A DNA stretch of 64,000 nt. Source: an uncultured Dehalococcoidia bacterium (lineage in GTDB: Bacteria; Chloroflexota; Dehalococcoidia; Lucifugimonadales; CATQGZ01). The stretch's first letter is position 1; each line of letters opens with the position of its first letter. The notes beneath the pieces are model-generated. The model did not search any database. It worked only from the letters and a program-made list of their open reading frames with translations, and was not told the DNA's origin. Both the position numbers and the translations under genes were made by a program. The DNA lies in the NCBI GenBank assembly GCA_958295685.1, contig OY282365.1, positions 1,240,001-1,304,000 on the forward strand, in the 5' to 3' direction. Of the stretch, positions 8,180-18,311 are shown in pieces.

Positions 8180-8674
8180 CTACTCGCGCAGGTCCAGTTC
8201 CAGCGCCCTGCCGGCGTTCACGTGGCATATGGCCACGGCCAGCGCGTCCGCGGCGTCGGCCGGGCCTGGTATGTGGTCGATTTCCAGGAGCGCCCTGACC
8301 ATGGCCTGCACCTGCTCCTTGGAGCTTCCTCCGTAGTCGGTGACCGCCTGTTTGACCTGTCTCGGCGTGTAGCCGGTGACCTCCAGGCCGTGGGCGGCAC
8401 AGGCTATCATCGCGGCTGCCTGGGCCTGGGCGACGGCCATGGCGGCCCTGACGTTGCGGGCGACGAACGGTTCCTCGATGGCCGCGGAGCCGGGGGTCAG
8501 GTCGCGGAGCAGGTCGCCGAGGCCGCGCGACATTGCGTGAAGGCGGGCGGGGAGCGGGTCGGCCCTTCTGGGTGCGAGCACGGATACGTGCACGAGGCTC
8601 AGGTCGGAGCCATGGGCGTCGACCACTCCGACGCCCATGTTGTATGTGCCGGGGTCGATTCCCAGAACTCGCAT
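8180..8674 (-). CDS. ruvC: Holliday junction endonuclease RuvC
   Basis: RuvC resolves Holliday junctions by paired nicks. The 164 residues start with VLGIDPGTYNMGVGVV, carrying the first catalytic aspartate. IEEPFVARN supplies the second acidic residue. The final acidic cluster lies in GPADAADALAVAICH. It sits between yebC and ruvA, the usual arrangement in many bacteria, and is expressed with them. Confidence 0.95.
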   Translation of the reverse strand: MRVLGIDPGTYNMGVGVVDAHGSDLSLVHVSVLAPRRADPLPARLHAMSRGLGDLLRDLTPGSAAIEEPFVARNVRAAMAVAQAQAAAMIACAAHGLEVTGYTPRQVKQAVTDYGGSSKEQVQAMVRALLEIDHIPGPADAADALAVAICHVNAGRALELDLRE

Positions 8675-8693
8675 GGGTGGGCCCGGGGCCCGG

Positions 8694-9455
8694 CTATCCG
8701 TTCTCGCCGCGGTAGCGTTCGAGCGTCTCGTCGGGGAAGTCGGCGTTGGAGAAGACCTTCTGGACGTCGTCCAGGTCTTCGAGCTGGTCGAGGAGCCTGA
8801 GGGCGCTCATGGCCGACTTTGCGTCGAGTGGCACGGTGTTCGTGGCCACCATGGACAATTCGGAGGTCTTTATGTTCGCGCCGGCCTCGGTCAGGGCGAG
8901 GCGGAGGCTCTCCAGGGATTCGGGGAGGGAGTAGACGCTGAGCAGCGAGTCGAAGGATTCGATCTCCTCGGCGCCCGCGTCGATGGCGGCAAGGGAGAGG
9001 TCGTCGGCCTCGTCCTCGTCCGCCTCGACGGTGATGACGCCGCGCTGCCGGAATTGCCAGGCGACCGAGCCGGCCTCCGACAGGCTGCCGCCGGCCTTGG
9101 TGAAGGTGGATCTGACCTCTGACACGGTGCGGTTCTTGTTGTCGGTGAGGGCTTGGAGGAGGATGGCGGCGCCGCCGGGGCCGTACCCTTCGTATGTGGC
9201 TTCGGTGAGGCGGACGCCGTCGGCTCCCCCGCCCGTGGCTCGCTTGATGGCGCGGTCGATGTTTCCTGCGGGCATGTTGTTGTCTTTGGCCCGCTGGACG
9301 GCGATTCGGAGGCGGAAGTTGGCCTCCGGGTCGCCGCCGCCCTGCCCTGCCGCGGCGATTATCTCACGGGTGAGCCTGGTGAACAGCTTGCCCCGGCGGG
9401 CGTCTTCGGCCGCCTTGCCGTGCTTTATGGTGGACCATTTCGAGTGACCGGACAT
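8694..9455 (-). CDS. yebC: YebC/PmpR-family protein (translation/transcription modulator)
   Basis: The 253 residues start MSGHSKWSTIKHGKAAED, the family hallmark, followed by KLFTRLTREI and the central GPGGAAILLQALTDNKNRT block. YebC proteins were long listed as transcriptional regulators. More recent work links some members to relief of ribosome stalling at proline stretches. First gene of the yebC-ruvC-ruvA-methyltransferase run. Confidence 0.95.
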   Translation of the reverse strand: MSGHSKWSTIKHGKAAEDARRGKLFTRLTREIIAAAGQGGGDPEANFRLRIAVQRAKDNNMPAGNIDRAIKRATGGGADGVRLTEATYEGYGPGGAAILLQALTDNKNRTVSEVRSTFTKAGGSLSEAGSVAWQFRQRGVITVEADEDEADDLSLAAIDAGAEEIESFDSLLSVYSLPESLESLRLALTEAGANIKTSELSMVATNTVPLDAKSAMSALRLLDQLEDLDDVQKVFSNADFPDETLERYRGENG

Positions 9456-9482
9456 GCTCTGCGCTCCGCCTGGGACGGTTCG

Positions 9483-9512
9483 ATTCTAGCATTGCGGCTA
9501 TGGAGCGGTCAA
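9483..9512 (-). promoter_or_regulatory. Promoter for yebC-ruvC-ruvA-methyltransferase
   Basis: On the minus strand, TTGACC (9512-9507) and TAGAAT (9488-9483) are 18 bases apart. Upstream of the -35 box, at 9514-9538, lies another AGTGGG-type tract. The yebC ATG is 28 bases beyond the -10 box. Confidence 0.75.
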
Positions 9513-9540
9513 AGGCAGTGGGGAGTGGGGGGAGTGGGGT

Positions 9541-9921
9541 TTATGTGAGTTTGGAGCGGTTGGTGTCGGGCTGCCAGTCGCGGATGACGGCGGTTTCGAG
9601 GGCGTCGGTTTCGGCGGGGTCGTCGGTGAAGGCGACGGAGAAGGCGGTTATGTCCCGGAAGGTGCTGAGGAGCCGTCTCAGCCCCGGGTTCGGCTCGTCT
9701 CTCAGGTGCTGGAGGAGCCGGCGACGGATGCAGGTCTCGGACTTGCCGACGTAGATGCAGTCGTAGACGTCCGGGACCGTCTGGGACGGGAGCCAGAGGG
9801 CGTACACGCCGCAGCGGTCGGTCGGGAGCTTTTCGACTTCCGAGCGGACGTATGGGCTGCGCTGCCGTCGGAGGCTGTGCTTCAGCGCGAAGGGGGTGGC
9901 GCCACCGTTCGGCGTGGTCAT
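9541..9921 (-). CDS. GIY-YIG nuclease-domain protein
   Basis: This 126-residue protein carries a GIY-YIG fold: GVYALWLPSQ gives the GVY strand, CIYVGKSE the YVG strand, and the catalytic arginine and histidine fit RRRLLQHLRDEP. A C-terminal TDALETAVIRDW contributes the metal-binding glutamate. The fold makes DNA nicks or breaks in repair, homing and restriction enzymes. It is the last gene of the DUF499-NYN-DUF1156 run, so I infer the effector nuclease of that system. Its first 48 residues are duplicated upstream (9918-10085). Its ATG overlaps the stop of that fragment. Confidence 0.75.
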   Translation of the reverse strand: MTTPNGGATPFALKHSLRRQRSPYVRSEVEKLPTDRCGVYALWLPSQTVPDVYDCIYVGKSETCIRRRLLQHLRDEPNPGLRRLLSTFRDITAFSVAFTDDPAETDALETAVIRDWQPDTNRSKLT

Positions 9922-10081
9922 AGGTCGGCGAGCGCGCCCTGCGTCTGGGACGGGAGCCAGAGGGCGTATACGCCGCAGCGGTCGGTCGGGAGCTTTTCGA
10001 CTTCCGAGCGGACGTATGGGCTGCGCTGCCGTCGGAGGCTGTGCTTCAGCGCGAAGGGGGTGGCGCGGCCGTTCGGCGCGG

Positions 10082-10108
<27 letters not shown>
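9781..10108. repeat. 164-bp tandem duplication
   Basis: A block of 164 bases (9781-9944) is repeated directly at 9945-10108 with few mismatches. It spans the 3' end of the DUF1156 gene and the first third of the GIY-YIG gene. The duplication recreates the ATGA stop/start overlap, giving a short truncated copy before the intact gene. Confidence 0.9.
9918..10085 (-). pseudogene. Truncated copy of the GIY-YIG gene
   Basis: This 55-residue frame repeats the N-terminus of the downstream nuclease (MTAPNGRATPFALKH...VYALWLPSQ) and then switches to TQGALADL, the same last residues as the DUF1156 protein. It lacks the YVG strand and the catalytic residues. It came from the 164-bp tandem duplication. 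It may still act as a translational bridge, because its start overlaps the DUF1156 stop and its stop overlaps the intact nuclease ATG. Confidence 0.85.
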
Positions 10109-12928
<2,820 letters not shown>

Positions 12929-13040
12929 CTCTCCATGACTTGGCGGGGTCAGTGGGATCGGCGGCTCTGGGAATTTTTTGCGAAAGTGTCGGATTTTCGG
13001 GGCATTCCGCAGCCATTTCGTAGCTGGGAGGGCCGATTTT

Positions 13041-13144
13041 GGCTGACACTATGCGACACTATGCGACACTCATGCGACACTTATGCGACACTTATGCGAC
13101 ACCTATGCGACACTTATGCGACACCTATGCGACACTTTGTGACA
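13041..13144. repeat. Repeat array B: eight ATGCGACAC units, 10-12-bp period
   Basis: Eight perfect ATGCGACAC cores with degenerate units at both ends are spaced 10-12 bp apart. On the minus strand the array is followed by CAGCTACGAA (near 13015-13024) and the box CGACACTTTCGCAAAAAATT (12971-12990). Promoter and leader are upstream. The layout is the same as in arrays A and C. Confidence 0.9.
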
Positions 13145-13194
13145 GGCGCTTCAGGAGCCGCGGGCTGGTTGTAGGAGATGGCTGGCTGTGTCAT
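13114..13194 (-). CDS. Short leader ORF entering array B
   Basis: The 26-codon frame starts MTQPAISYNQPAAPEAPV, seven bases after the -10 box, and stops inside the array at a TAA formed by a repeat unit (ending KCRIGVA). Its N-terminus resembles the array A leader (MTRQPISTNQPAG). No protein function is recognised. A translated leader running into repeats suggests an attenuation role. Confidence 0.4.
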   Translation of the reverse strand: MTQPAISYNQPAAPEAPVTKCRIGVA

Positions 13195-13200
13195 GGGAAT

Positions 13201-13229
13201 ACTCTAGCACAGCGGTTCGGTGTCGTCAA
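13201..13229 (-). promoter_or_regulatory. Sigma-70 promoter upstream of array B and DUF1156
   Basis: On the minus strand, TTGACG (13229-13224), 17 bases, then TAGAGT (13206-13201). The whole promoter is nearly identical to that at 3579-3607. Confidence 0.8.
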
Positions 13230-13231
13230 GG

Positions 13232-13487
13232 GTTGTCTGAATCAGGATTCTCAGGATTGGGGACCAATTCCCCCTCCCCCCTAATTCGGGCCGGGCGGCG
13301 TGATGGACGTCATCTCCAGTTCGGCGGCCGAGTGAGTACGCATCGGACGCTTGGGGAGTCCTGCGGGCGGGTTGTGGAGAGGGGCGGCTGTGTCATGGGT
13401 TGTCTGAATCAGGATTCTCAGGATTGGAGGATTTTCAGGATTGGGGACCAATCCCCTCCCCTCCTAATTCGGGCCGGGCGGCGTGAT
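13232..13487. repeat. Direct repeats with the GTCTGAATCAGGATT element
   Basis: TTGTCTGAATCAGGATTCTC with GGATTGGGGACCAAT and AATTCGGGCCGGGCGGCG occurs at about 13232-13305 and again at 13395-13487. Between them (about 13309-13346) lies a fragment matching the 3' end of the NYN gene, and at about 13350-13395 a partial copy of the leader region. The same GAATCAGGATT element recurs inverted at 61960-62368. No gene is seen here. Confidence 0.75.
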
Positions 13488-13522
13488 GGAGGTCAGGCTG
13501 GGTCCCCCACCCACCCGCCCAT

Positions 13523-13700
13523 TTAGAAACTGGGGGCAAAGCCCCAAGGGGGAACAGTGGTCGGTGGTCAGTGGCGAGTGGTCAGTGGCGAGTGGAGAGT
13601 GGAGAGTGGAGAGTGCTCCTCAGACTCCCTGCCAGAGGGGGGAGCAGTGGTCAGTGGGGAGTGGGGAGTGGTCAGTGGTCAGTGACCCAGACAGAAGGGA
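13523..13700. repeat. Repeat tract: GGGGGCAAAGCCCC element and AGTGGN hexamers
   Basis: AGAAACTGGGGGCAAAGCCC opens the stretch, followed by about 100 bases of tandem hexamers of the AGTGGY/GAGTGG type. They are interrupted by CTCCCTGCCAGAGGGGGG, and more hexamers follow. The stretch 13488-13746 holds no recognisable gene. Confidence 0.75.
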
Positions 13701-13746
13701 GAACGTCTGGACTCCTCCTCCGGGTCTCACACCCTTTGGCGGCGGG

Positions 13747-13799
13747 TCGACCTCGATGAGCTTCCTGCGGTGGTTGGACTGTTCCAAAGTGGTCATCTC
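13747..13799 (-). pseudogene. Duplicated 5' end of the DUF1156 gene
   Basis: 53 bases are identical, except for one, to 12879-12931, the first 16-17 codons of DUF1156 with its ATG. The copied ATG overlaps the NYN stop by four bases (13793-13796). This preserves what looks like the original junction, NYN coupled to DUF1156. The 815 bases between the two copies are an insertion. Confidence 0.85.
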
Positions 13800-14413
13800 C
13801 AGCTTGGCGGCCGAGTGAGCACGTAGCCGTCGGGCTTGGTTATTCGGTCCGGCAGTTGGCTCTCGCTCAACCTTCTGCGGCCAATCGGGAAGTGTGCCGT
13901 GGCTGCGTTGCGCAGCTCGAAGGATCTTCGGTTCGGTGGAAAGGCAACAACTACCCGTTTATCGGGGTGCCGCTGGCGGACAGCGCTTGTTGGGCCGGTC
14001 AAATCACCATCCCCAGAGACGATGATGGCTGTGTCGAAGGTGTCGTCCTGGGCATCGCCGAGCAGTTCGACTGCAATGTTCACGTCGGTCATCTTCTCTT
14101 CATAATATTTCCAGGTAGCTCTGCATTTACGGCACCGTCTCGTCTTTGGGATGTGAACTCCTAAGTGGACGTGCACGTCCGGCAGAGTAGATAAGGCCTC
14201 CAGGTAGGTGTTCTGCCGTATCGACCCGCCCTGACGTCCAGTGTCCGGGGCGATGCGCGCGGTGAAATAGCGGACAGCCACCAACTTCTGTCCGGGGCGC
14301 AGCAGGTTCTCAGCAAGGCGGCGCATATCGAGCCAGTAGTACCGCTGCAAGCCTCCATCTCTGAGGCCGTTGTAGAGGTTGAGCCCGTCGACGTACATCG
14401 CTACTCGCTGCAT
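13793..14413 (-). CDS. NYN-domain (PIN-like) nuclease
   Basis: The 206-residue protein starts RVAMYVDGLNLYNGL, the first catalytic aspartate strand of the NYN/LabA (DUF88) family. TDVNIAVELL and DTAIIVSGDGDL give the other acidic residues. Between them HIPKTRRCRKCRATWKYYEEK may bind zinc. NYN proteins are PIN-like metal-dependent RNases. It is placed between the DUF499 ATPase and DUF1156 methyltransferase genes, so it is a likely part of the same system. Its stop codon overlaps a relic DUF1156 start. A second truncated copy of its N-terminus lies just upstream at 14448-14717. Confidence 0.85.
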   Translation of the reverse strand: MQRVAMYVDGLNLYNGLRDGGLQRYYWLDMRRLAENLLRPGQKLVAVRYFTARIAPDTGRQGGSIRQNTYLEALSTLPDVHVHLGVHIPKTRRCRKCRATWKYYEEKMTDVNIAVELLGDAQDDTFDTAIIVSGDGDLTGPTSAVRQRHPDKRVVVAFPPNRRSFELRNAATAHFPIGRRRLSESQLPDRITKPDGYVLTRPPSWR

Positions 14414-14568
14414 GAACCTGGTCCTCGATCATCACTCGTCGTGAATATCAAATCTCCCACCCACGAGCGGCGTAACGAACGGCTCCCGGATCGCGGCGCC
14501 GCGCCCGATTCCCGCGAAGCGGAAATGACGGGTGCGGTTGGGTTTTGGGAATATCCATTAGCAAGGGG

Positions 14569-14597
14569 TTGACAAATGCTTGCGCGGTGTGCATTAT
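14569..14597 (+). promoter_or_regulatory. Promoter for a possible small RNA
   Basis: TTGACA and CATTAT are 17 bases apart on the plus strand, inside the truncated NYN copy but in the opposite direction. Confidence 0.6.
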
Positions 14598-14603
14598 TCT
14601 ATT

Positions 14604-14663
14604 ACCCCGCCAGTGATTAGTTTTGCTGGCCCGACGCCCCCCAAGTATGGGGGGCGTTTCTTT
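14604..14663 (+). ncRNA. Candidate short antisense RNA
   Basis: A predicted transcript of about 60 bases begins after the promoter at 14569-14597. It contains a GCCAG/CTGGC stem and ends in a strong hairpin with a T-rich tail. It is antisense to the truncated NYN reading frame. There is no ORF of useful length in it. No known RNA family is recognised. Confidence 0.4.
14635..14663 (+). terminator. Rho-independent terminator
   Basis: CGCCCCCC (14635-14642) pairs perfectly with GGGGGGCG (14649-14656) around a 6-base loop, followed by TTTCTTT. Confidence 0.75.
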
Positions 14664-14811
14664 GTGGTAGAAGTTGAATCCGTCGATATACATTCTCACG
14701 CGCTGCATTGGGCGCATCCTATCGTATCAGTAACTGTTCAGAGTTGATGAGGTCTTTTCGATCATTGTAGCCCTGATAAGCAGACGGCTGGTTTCCCCAC
14801 CCGCCCACCCA

Positions 14812-14880
14812 TTTGGAAACTGGGGGCAAAGCCCCAGGGGGAACAGTGGTCAGTAGTCAGTGGCGAGTGGCGGCGGGCGG
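14812..14880. repeat. GGGGGCAAAGCCCC element with AGTGGN hexamers
   Basis: TTTGGAAACTGGGGGCAAAG is followed by hexamers of the CAGTGG/CGAGTGG type. It is the same composite repeat as at 3630-3702 and 13523-13590. It lies between the DUF499 gene and the NYN genes. Nothing else is seen between 14718 and 14897. Confidence 0.7.
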
Positions 14881-14897
14881 GCTGGTTCATGGATTCG

Positions 14898-17800
14898 CTA
14901 TTCGGTTTGGAGGTCGAGTCCGAGTTGGGCGCCGTTCTCACGGACGGATCGGGCGGTGTTTTCGGAGAAGCCGCCGGGCTTTCGGGCCGATATGGTGATG
15001 GTGACGGTGATTTCGCCGCCGTCGTCGCTCAGGCTGCGGATTATCTCGTCCTGTAGCAGTCTGACGTCGTCGAGGGAGACGTCGTTCTGGGAGGTTTTGC
15101 TTGCGACGATTCGCACGGGGCCGCGGGTGTGGGTGTATGTGCGGCCGGACGGCTCCGGCGTGGGATCGTACGGGGCGGCCTGGGCGGCCGTTCCCTCCTC
15201 GTCGGTGGCCGGGGTTTCACCGGGCTGCGGCTCCGCCTTCACGAGTTCGGCCATTTCGGGGTTGACGAGGAGTCCTTCCAGTTCGCCGATGGCTGTGTCC
15301 TGGGCGACCGGCTCGCGGTATCGGAGTTCCTGGTAGCTGCTGCCGTCGTATGCGGCGGCGTGGCCGAACGCGCCCGCCTCGGTTCCGCTCATCACGCACG
15401 TGACGAGCACGGTCTTATCGCGGAGGCGCGGCATGTACACGTTGGCGGCGATCATGTCCCACAGGGCGTCTATGCGGACGTGGTACTGATGGGTGGGGTT
15501 GGCCCACACGTGCTGTCGGAGCAGGTCCGCGAGGGCTGAGGGGGATATTTCGTTCACGAGGGCTTCGCGCTCGGCGAGGTGTTTGAATGCGGCGTCGGCG
15601 GGATTGCCGGCATCGATGGCGCTGGTGGGAGACGCGGTCACGTCGTATTCGGGCTGCAGGGGGTCTTTCTGGGAGGGTGACATGGTCCAGCGGTATGCCC
15701 CGAGGAGGGCGGCGTCCTTTTTTTCGGCGGCGCGGGTGAGGCTGCTCCTGGCCTGGCTGAGGCGGTCGCCGGTGAGGTTTGTTATCCTCCGGTCGCCGTT
15801 GACGATGGAGTCCCAGGCGAGGTAAGTCCTGACGGCGGTTCGGAGCGCGCGGGTCTCGTCGGTTTTGGCGGCCAGGAAGAGGAGAGTGTTCTTTCGGACA
15901 CGCGGTGCGGGGCCTCTGTTTTTCAGGATGCCGCGGGCTTCTCGTCCGGCGTGGTCGGTCTCGCCGGAGCGGCTGGGGAGTGTCTTGCCTGGGTGGAGGA
16001 CGACGAGCCTCACGAAGTCGGCGTCGGGCACGTCCTCGGAGCTTGCGGGGCAGACGATGACGTCGCTTCTGCGGCGGCCGACGGCTTCTTTCAGGTCGGC
16101 GACGATCCGCTCCTCGACGCTGCGCTCGCCGAGGCTTCCGGCCCTGTCGGCGGCGACCTTGTTCAGGTTCTCCTCGGCGTGGAAGTAGTATCTGCCGTCG
16201 CTGTCGTAGAGGTAGTAGAGGCTGCCGGTCATGTTGGAGAGGGCCTCGTCGTAGATCGGGAAGCCCTGTCCGGGCCGGACTACGCCCAGGCGCAGGTGTT
16301 TCCTGTCGATGCCCTTCAGGGCGCGGCCCGTGGAGCTGCCGAGGAAGACGGCGCGTGCGCTGCGCCGGGCCGCGCCCATGAAGCGGGAGTTGGCCTTGTC
16401 GATGGCGTCGGCGCGGGAGCCTGGGCCGTCGACCTCGGACAGGACCGGGTCCCACTGGCCTGGGAGGTGTTTTGTGAATTCGACGGCCAGAGAGGGGTCG
16501 TCGAGGCGGAGGCTGCCGGGCATGATCAGGGGAGCCGAGTCGCCGTCCAGGTCGAGTCTGCTGATCCAGTTGGCCATCATCCTGAGCACGCCGCGCGTGC
16601 GCTGGAAGCTCGGTATGGACGACCAGTCCTGATAGAGGCGGTCGAAGACTTCGGGATGTATGGGGTAGCACTCCTTCATGCGCCGCAGGTATCGCTGCTC
16701 GCCGGCTTCCTGCGGGTATTCCTGGCGCTGCCTGCCGTACATGCGGGAGAAGGCTTCGCAGGTGCGGTCCTTCTCGTTGTCGTCGACGACGCCTGCGAAC
16801 AGGCGTCGTCTGACGACCTCGAAGGCCTCGTTGGTCTCGAGGGGTTCCCATACGGCCTCGATGCGTCCGAGGATGGCGTCGAGCCTGGTGAGGGCCTCGG
16901 CGCCTGCCTCGCCTCCGGCCTCGACGGAGCTCTCCGGCAGGGTGACGACGAGCACGGCGGCGGCGCTTCGCCTGACCGACTGGGTGAGGTTTTGAACGAA
17001 GGTGTAGATGTTGTCCCTGGCGTCTCCGGCGTTGCGGGTGTATGCGACGAGTTCGTCCACGAGGATGACGCAGGGGCCGACGTGTTCGAGGAGGCGGTCG
17101 AGTTGGGCGCCGCCGGGGGCGGTACCCTGCCGGGCGGCCTGTCCGACGATCTCGTAGGCGGGCTGTCCGCCTAGCTGGTGTGCCATGCTGCCCCATAGGG
17201 TGTTGAGCGGCTCGCAGTATTCCGTGGTGAACTGGTCCGTGGGCGCGAGGAATGCGCCATCGAGTACGGCGACCTGTGCATCGAGGCCGTCGCCGGGGTT
17301 CACGCCGGCGTCGCGCATGATTTGCGAAACGTCGGCGGCGGTGCGGCGGGCCTCGGGGTCGGCGTTGGGGCTGGTGAGGGCGTCGGCGGCCTGGACGAGG
17401 TGGTAGAGGGCGATGAGGCTGTGTGTCTTGCCGCCGCCGAAGCCGGTCCTGGTCTGGATCACGGGGTCGCCGCCGCTGCCCGCGAGTCGTCTGAGCGTGT
17501 TTACGAGCAGCGTCCTGATGCCTGGGGTTATGTGGGTTCTGTTGAAGAAGTTGACGGGGTTGCCGTAGTCGGCGGCGGCGCGGCCGTCGTGGACCTGCTG
17601 CAGGTCGGCGGCGAACTCGGCTTCCCGGAAGGTTCCGAGGGCGACGTCGCCGTTGGGGCGGATGACGTCCCGCCAGGGTTTGAGGTCTGCAGCCGGGCGG
17701 GTCTTTCGATCGGTAACGGCCTGTGGAGCGGGTGAGGGCGGCGCGGGCGCTGGGGGAGCGGGTGAGGGTGTCACGGGCGCAGGCGGGGCGGCGAGGCTGC

Positions 17801-18248
17801 CGCTTATGTTCCGGACGGCGCGCTTCTCGTCGGGTCGGTTGATGCGTCCGAGCAGGTCGGCGACGTCGTACAGTCGGCTCCTGGCATACTCGGCGTCGAC
17901 GTCGGTTGCCGAGGGATGGGCCACTTCGTTCCGGATTTTGGCGATCTGCCACAGGGCGTTCTGGACCGTCCTGTCGCCGTCGAACTCGCGGTCGAATACT
18001 TCCCGCCACCACCGTCCGATGAGGTCCGGGAAGTGTCCGACGTCGATGGCGTCGACGACGTCGCGGGCGCGGAGATTGTCGCGGAACTGCTGACGCTGTC
18101 TGTCCTTCAGCGCGTGTTCGATGGCTTGCTCGACGTTCCTGCCTGGCGCCCGTCTGAGGCATCGGACGATGAATGGGCGCATCGCGTCGCGGAACACGTC
18201 CAGGGCGGATTGGAGGGCGTCTCTGTTTGGTCGGCTGGTGGTGGTCAT
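14898..18248 (-). CDS. DUF499 P-loop ATPase with N-terminal Swt1-like HEPN domain
   Basis: This 1116-residue protein has three visible parts. Residues 1-145 form a helical domain ending with RNEVAH at 106-111, the Rx4H motif of Swt1-type HEPN ribonucleases. A proline-rich linker spans about 153-176. The ATPase core has Walker A GFGGGKT at 269-275 and Walker B CVILVDEL near 393-400. DUF499 proteins (PglY/BrxC relatives) are large ATPases found beside DUF1156 methyltransferases in anti-phage loci. Here it heads the minus-strand run leading to NYN, DUF1156 and GIY-YIG. No clear promoter is seen in the 63 bases before it. Whether the HEPN site is active cannot be read from sequence. Confidence 0.9.
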   Translation of the reverse strand: MTTTSRPNRDALQSALDVFRDAMRPFIVRCLRRAPGRNVEQAIEHALKDRQRQQFRDNLRARDVVDAIDVGHFPDLIGRWWREVFDREFDGDRTVQNALWQIAKIRNEVAHPSATDVDAEYARSRLYDVADLLGRINRPDEKRAVRNISGSLAAPPAPVTPSPAPPAPAPPSPAPQAVTDRKTRPAADLKPWRDVIRPNGDVALGTFREAEFAADLQQVHDGRAAADYGNPVNFFNRTHITPGIRTLLVNTLRRLAGSGGDPVIQTRTGFGGGKTHSLIALYHLVQAADALTSPNADPEARRTAADVSQIMRDAGVNPGDGLDAQVAVLDGAFLAPTDQFTTEYCEPLNTLWGSMAHQLGGQPAYEIVGQAARQGTAPGGAQLDRLLEHVGPCVILVDELVAYTRNAGDARDNIYTFVQNLTQSVRRSAAAVLVVTLPESSVEAGGEAGAEALTRLDAILGRIEAVWEPLETNEAFEVVRRRLFAGVVDDNEKDRTCEAFSRMYGRQRQEYPQEAGEQRYLRRMKECYPIHPEVFDRLYQDWSSIPSFQRTRGVLRMMANWISRLDLDGDSAPLIMPGSLRLDDPSLAVEFTKHLPGQWDPVLSEVDGPGSRADAIDKANSRFMGAARRSARAVFLGSSTGRALKGIDRKHLRLGVVRPGQGFPIYDEALSNMTGSLYYLYDSDGRYYFHAEENLNKVAADRAGSLGERSVEERIVADLKEAVGRRRSDVIVCPASSEDVPDADFVRLVVLHPGKTLPSRSGETDHAGREARGILKNRGPAPRVRKNTLLFLAAKTDETRALRTAVRTYLAWDSIVNGDRRITNLTGDRLSQARSSLTRAAEKKDAALLGAYRWTMSPSQKDPLQPEYDVTASPTSAIDAGNPADAAFKHLAEREALVNEISPSALADLLRQHVWANPTHQYHVRIDALWDMIAANVYMPRLRDKTVLVTCVMSGTEAGAFGHAAAYDGSSYQELRYREPVAQDTAIGELEGLLVNPEMAELVKAEPQPGETPATDEEGTAAQAAPYDPTPEPSGRTYTHTRGPVRIVASKTSQNDVSLDDVRLLQDEIIRSLSDDGGEITVTITISARKPGGFSENTARSVRENGAQLGLDLQTE

Positions 18249-18311
18249 GATTCCGGTCTCCGCGTTCGCTTGGGGGCCGTATGCAGGGCAGCGGTTCTCA
18301 GGTGGTTTGGG

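Larger units (their letters stand above)
14448..14717 (-). pseudogene. Truncated second NYN copy
   Basis: The 89-residue frame begins MRPMQRVRMYIDGFNFYHKE, the same N-terminus as the NYN protein (MQRVAMYVDGLNLY), and then loses all similarity. The rest runs through a terminator-like hairpin and a GATTCCCGCGAAGCGGAAAT palindromic repeat (near 14508-14528). It is most likely a paralogue disrupted by insertion and deletion. Confidence 0.7.

Noticed and set aside
13793..14717. Toxin-antitoxin pair made of the two NYN frames
   Set aside because: The upstream frame is a truncated copy of the same N-terminus, not an antitoxin.
15415..18162. Long minus-strand frame of 915 residues
   Set aside because: It is an Arg/Pro-rich shadow of the DUF499 gene in another frame, with no recognisable fold.
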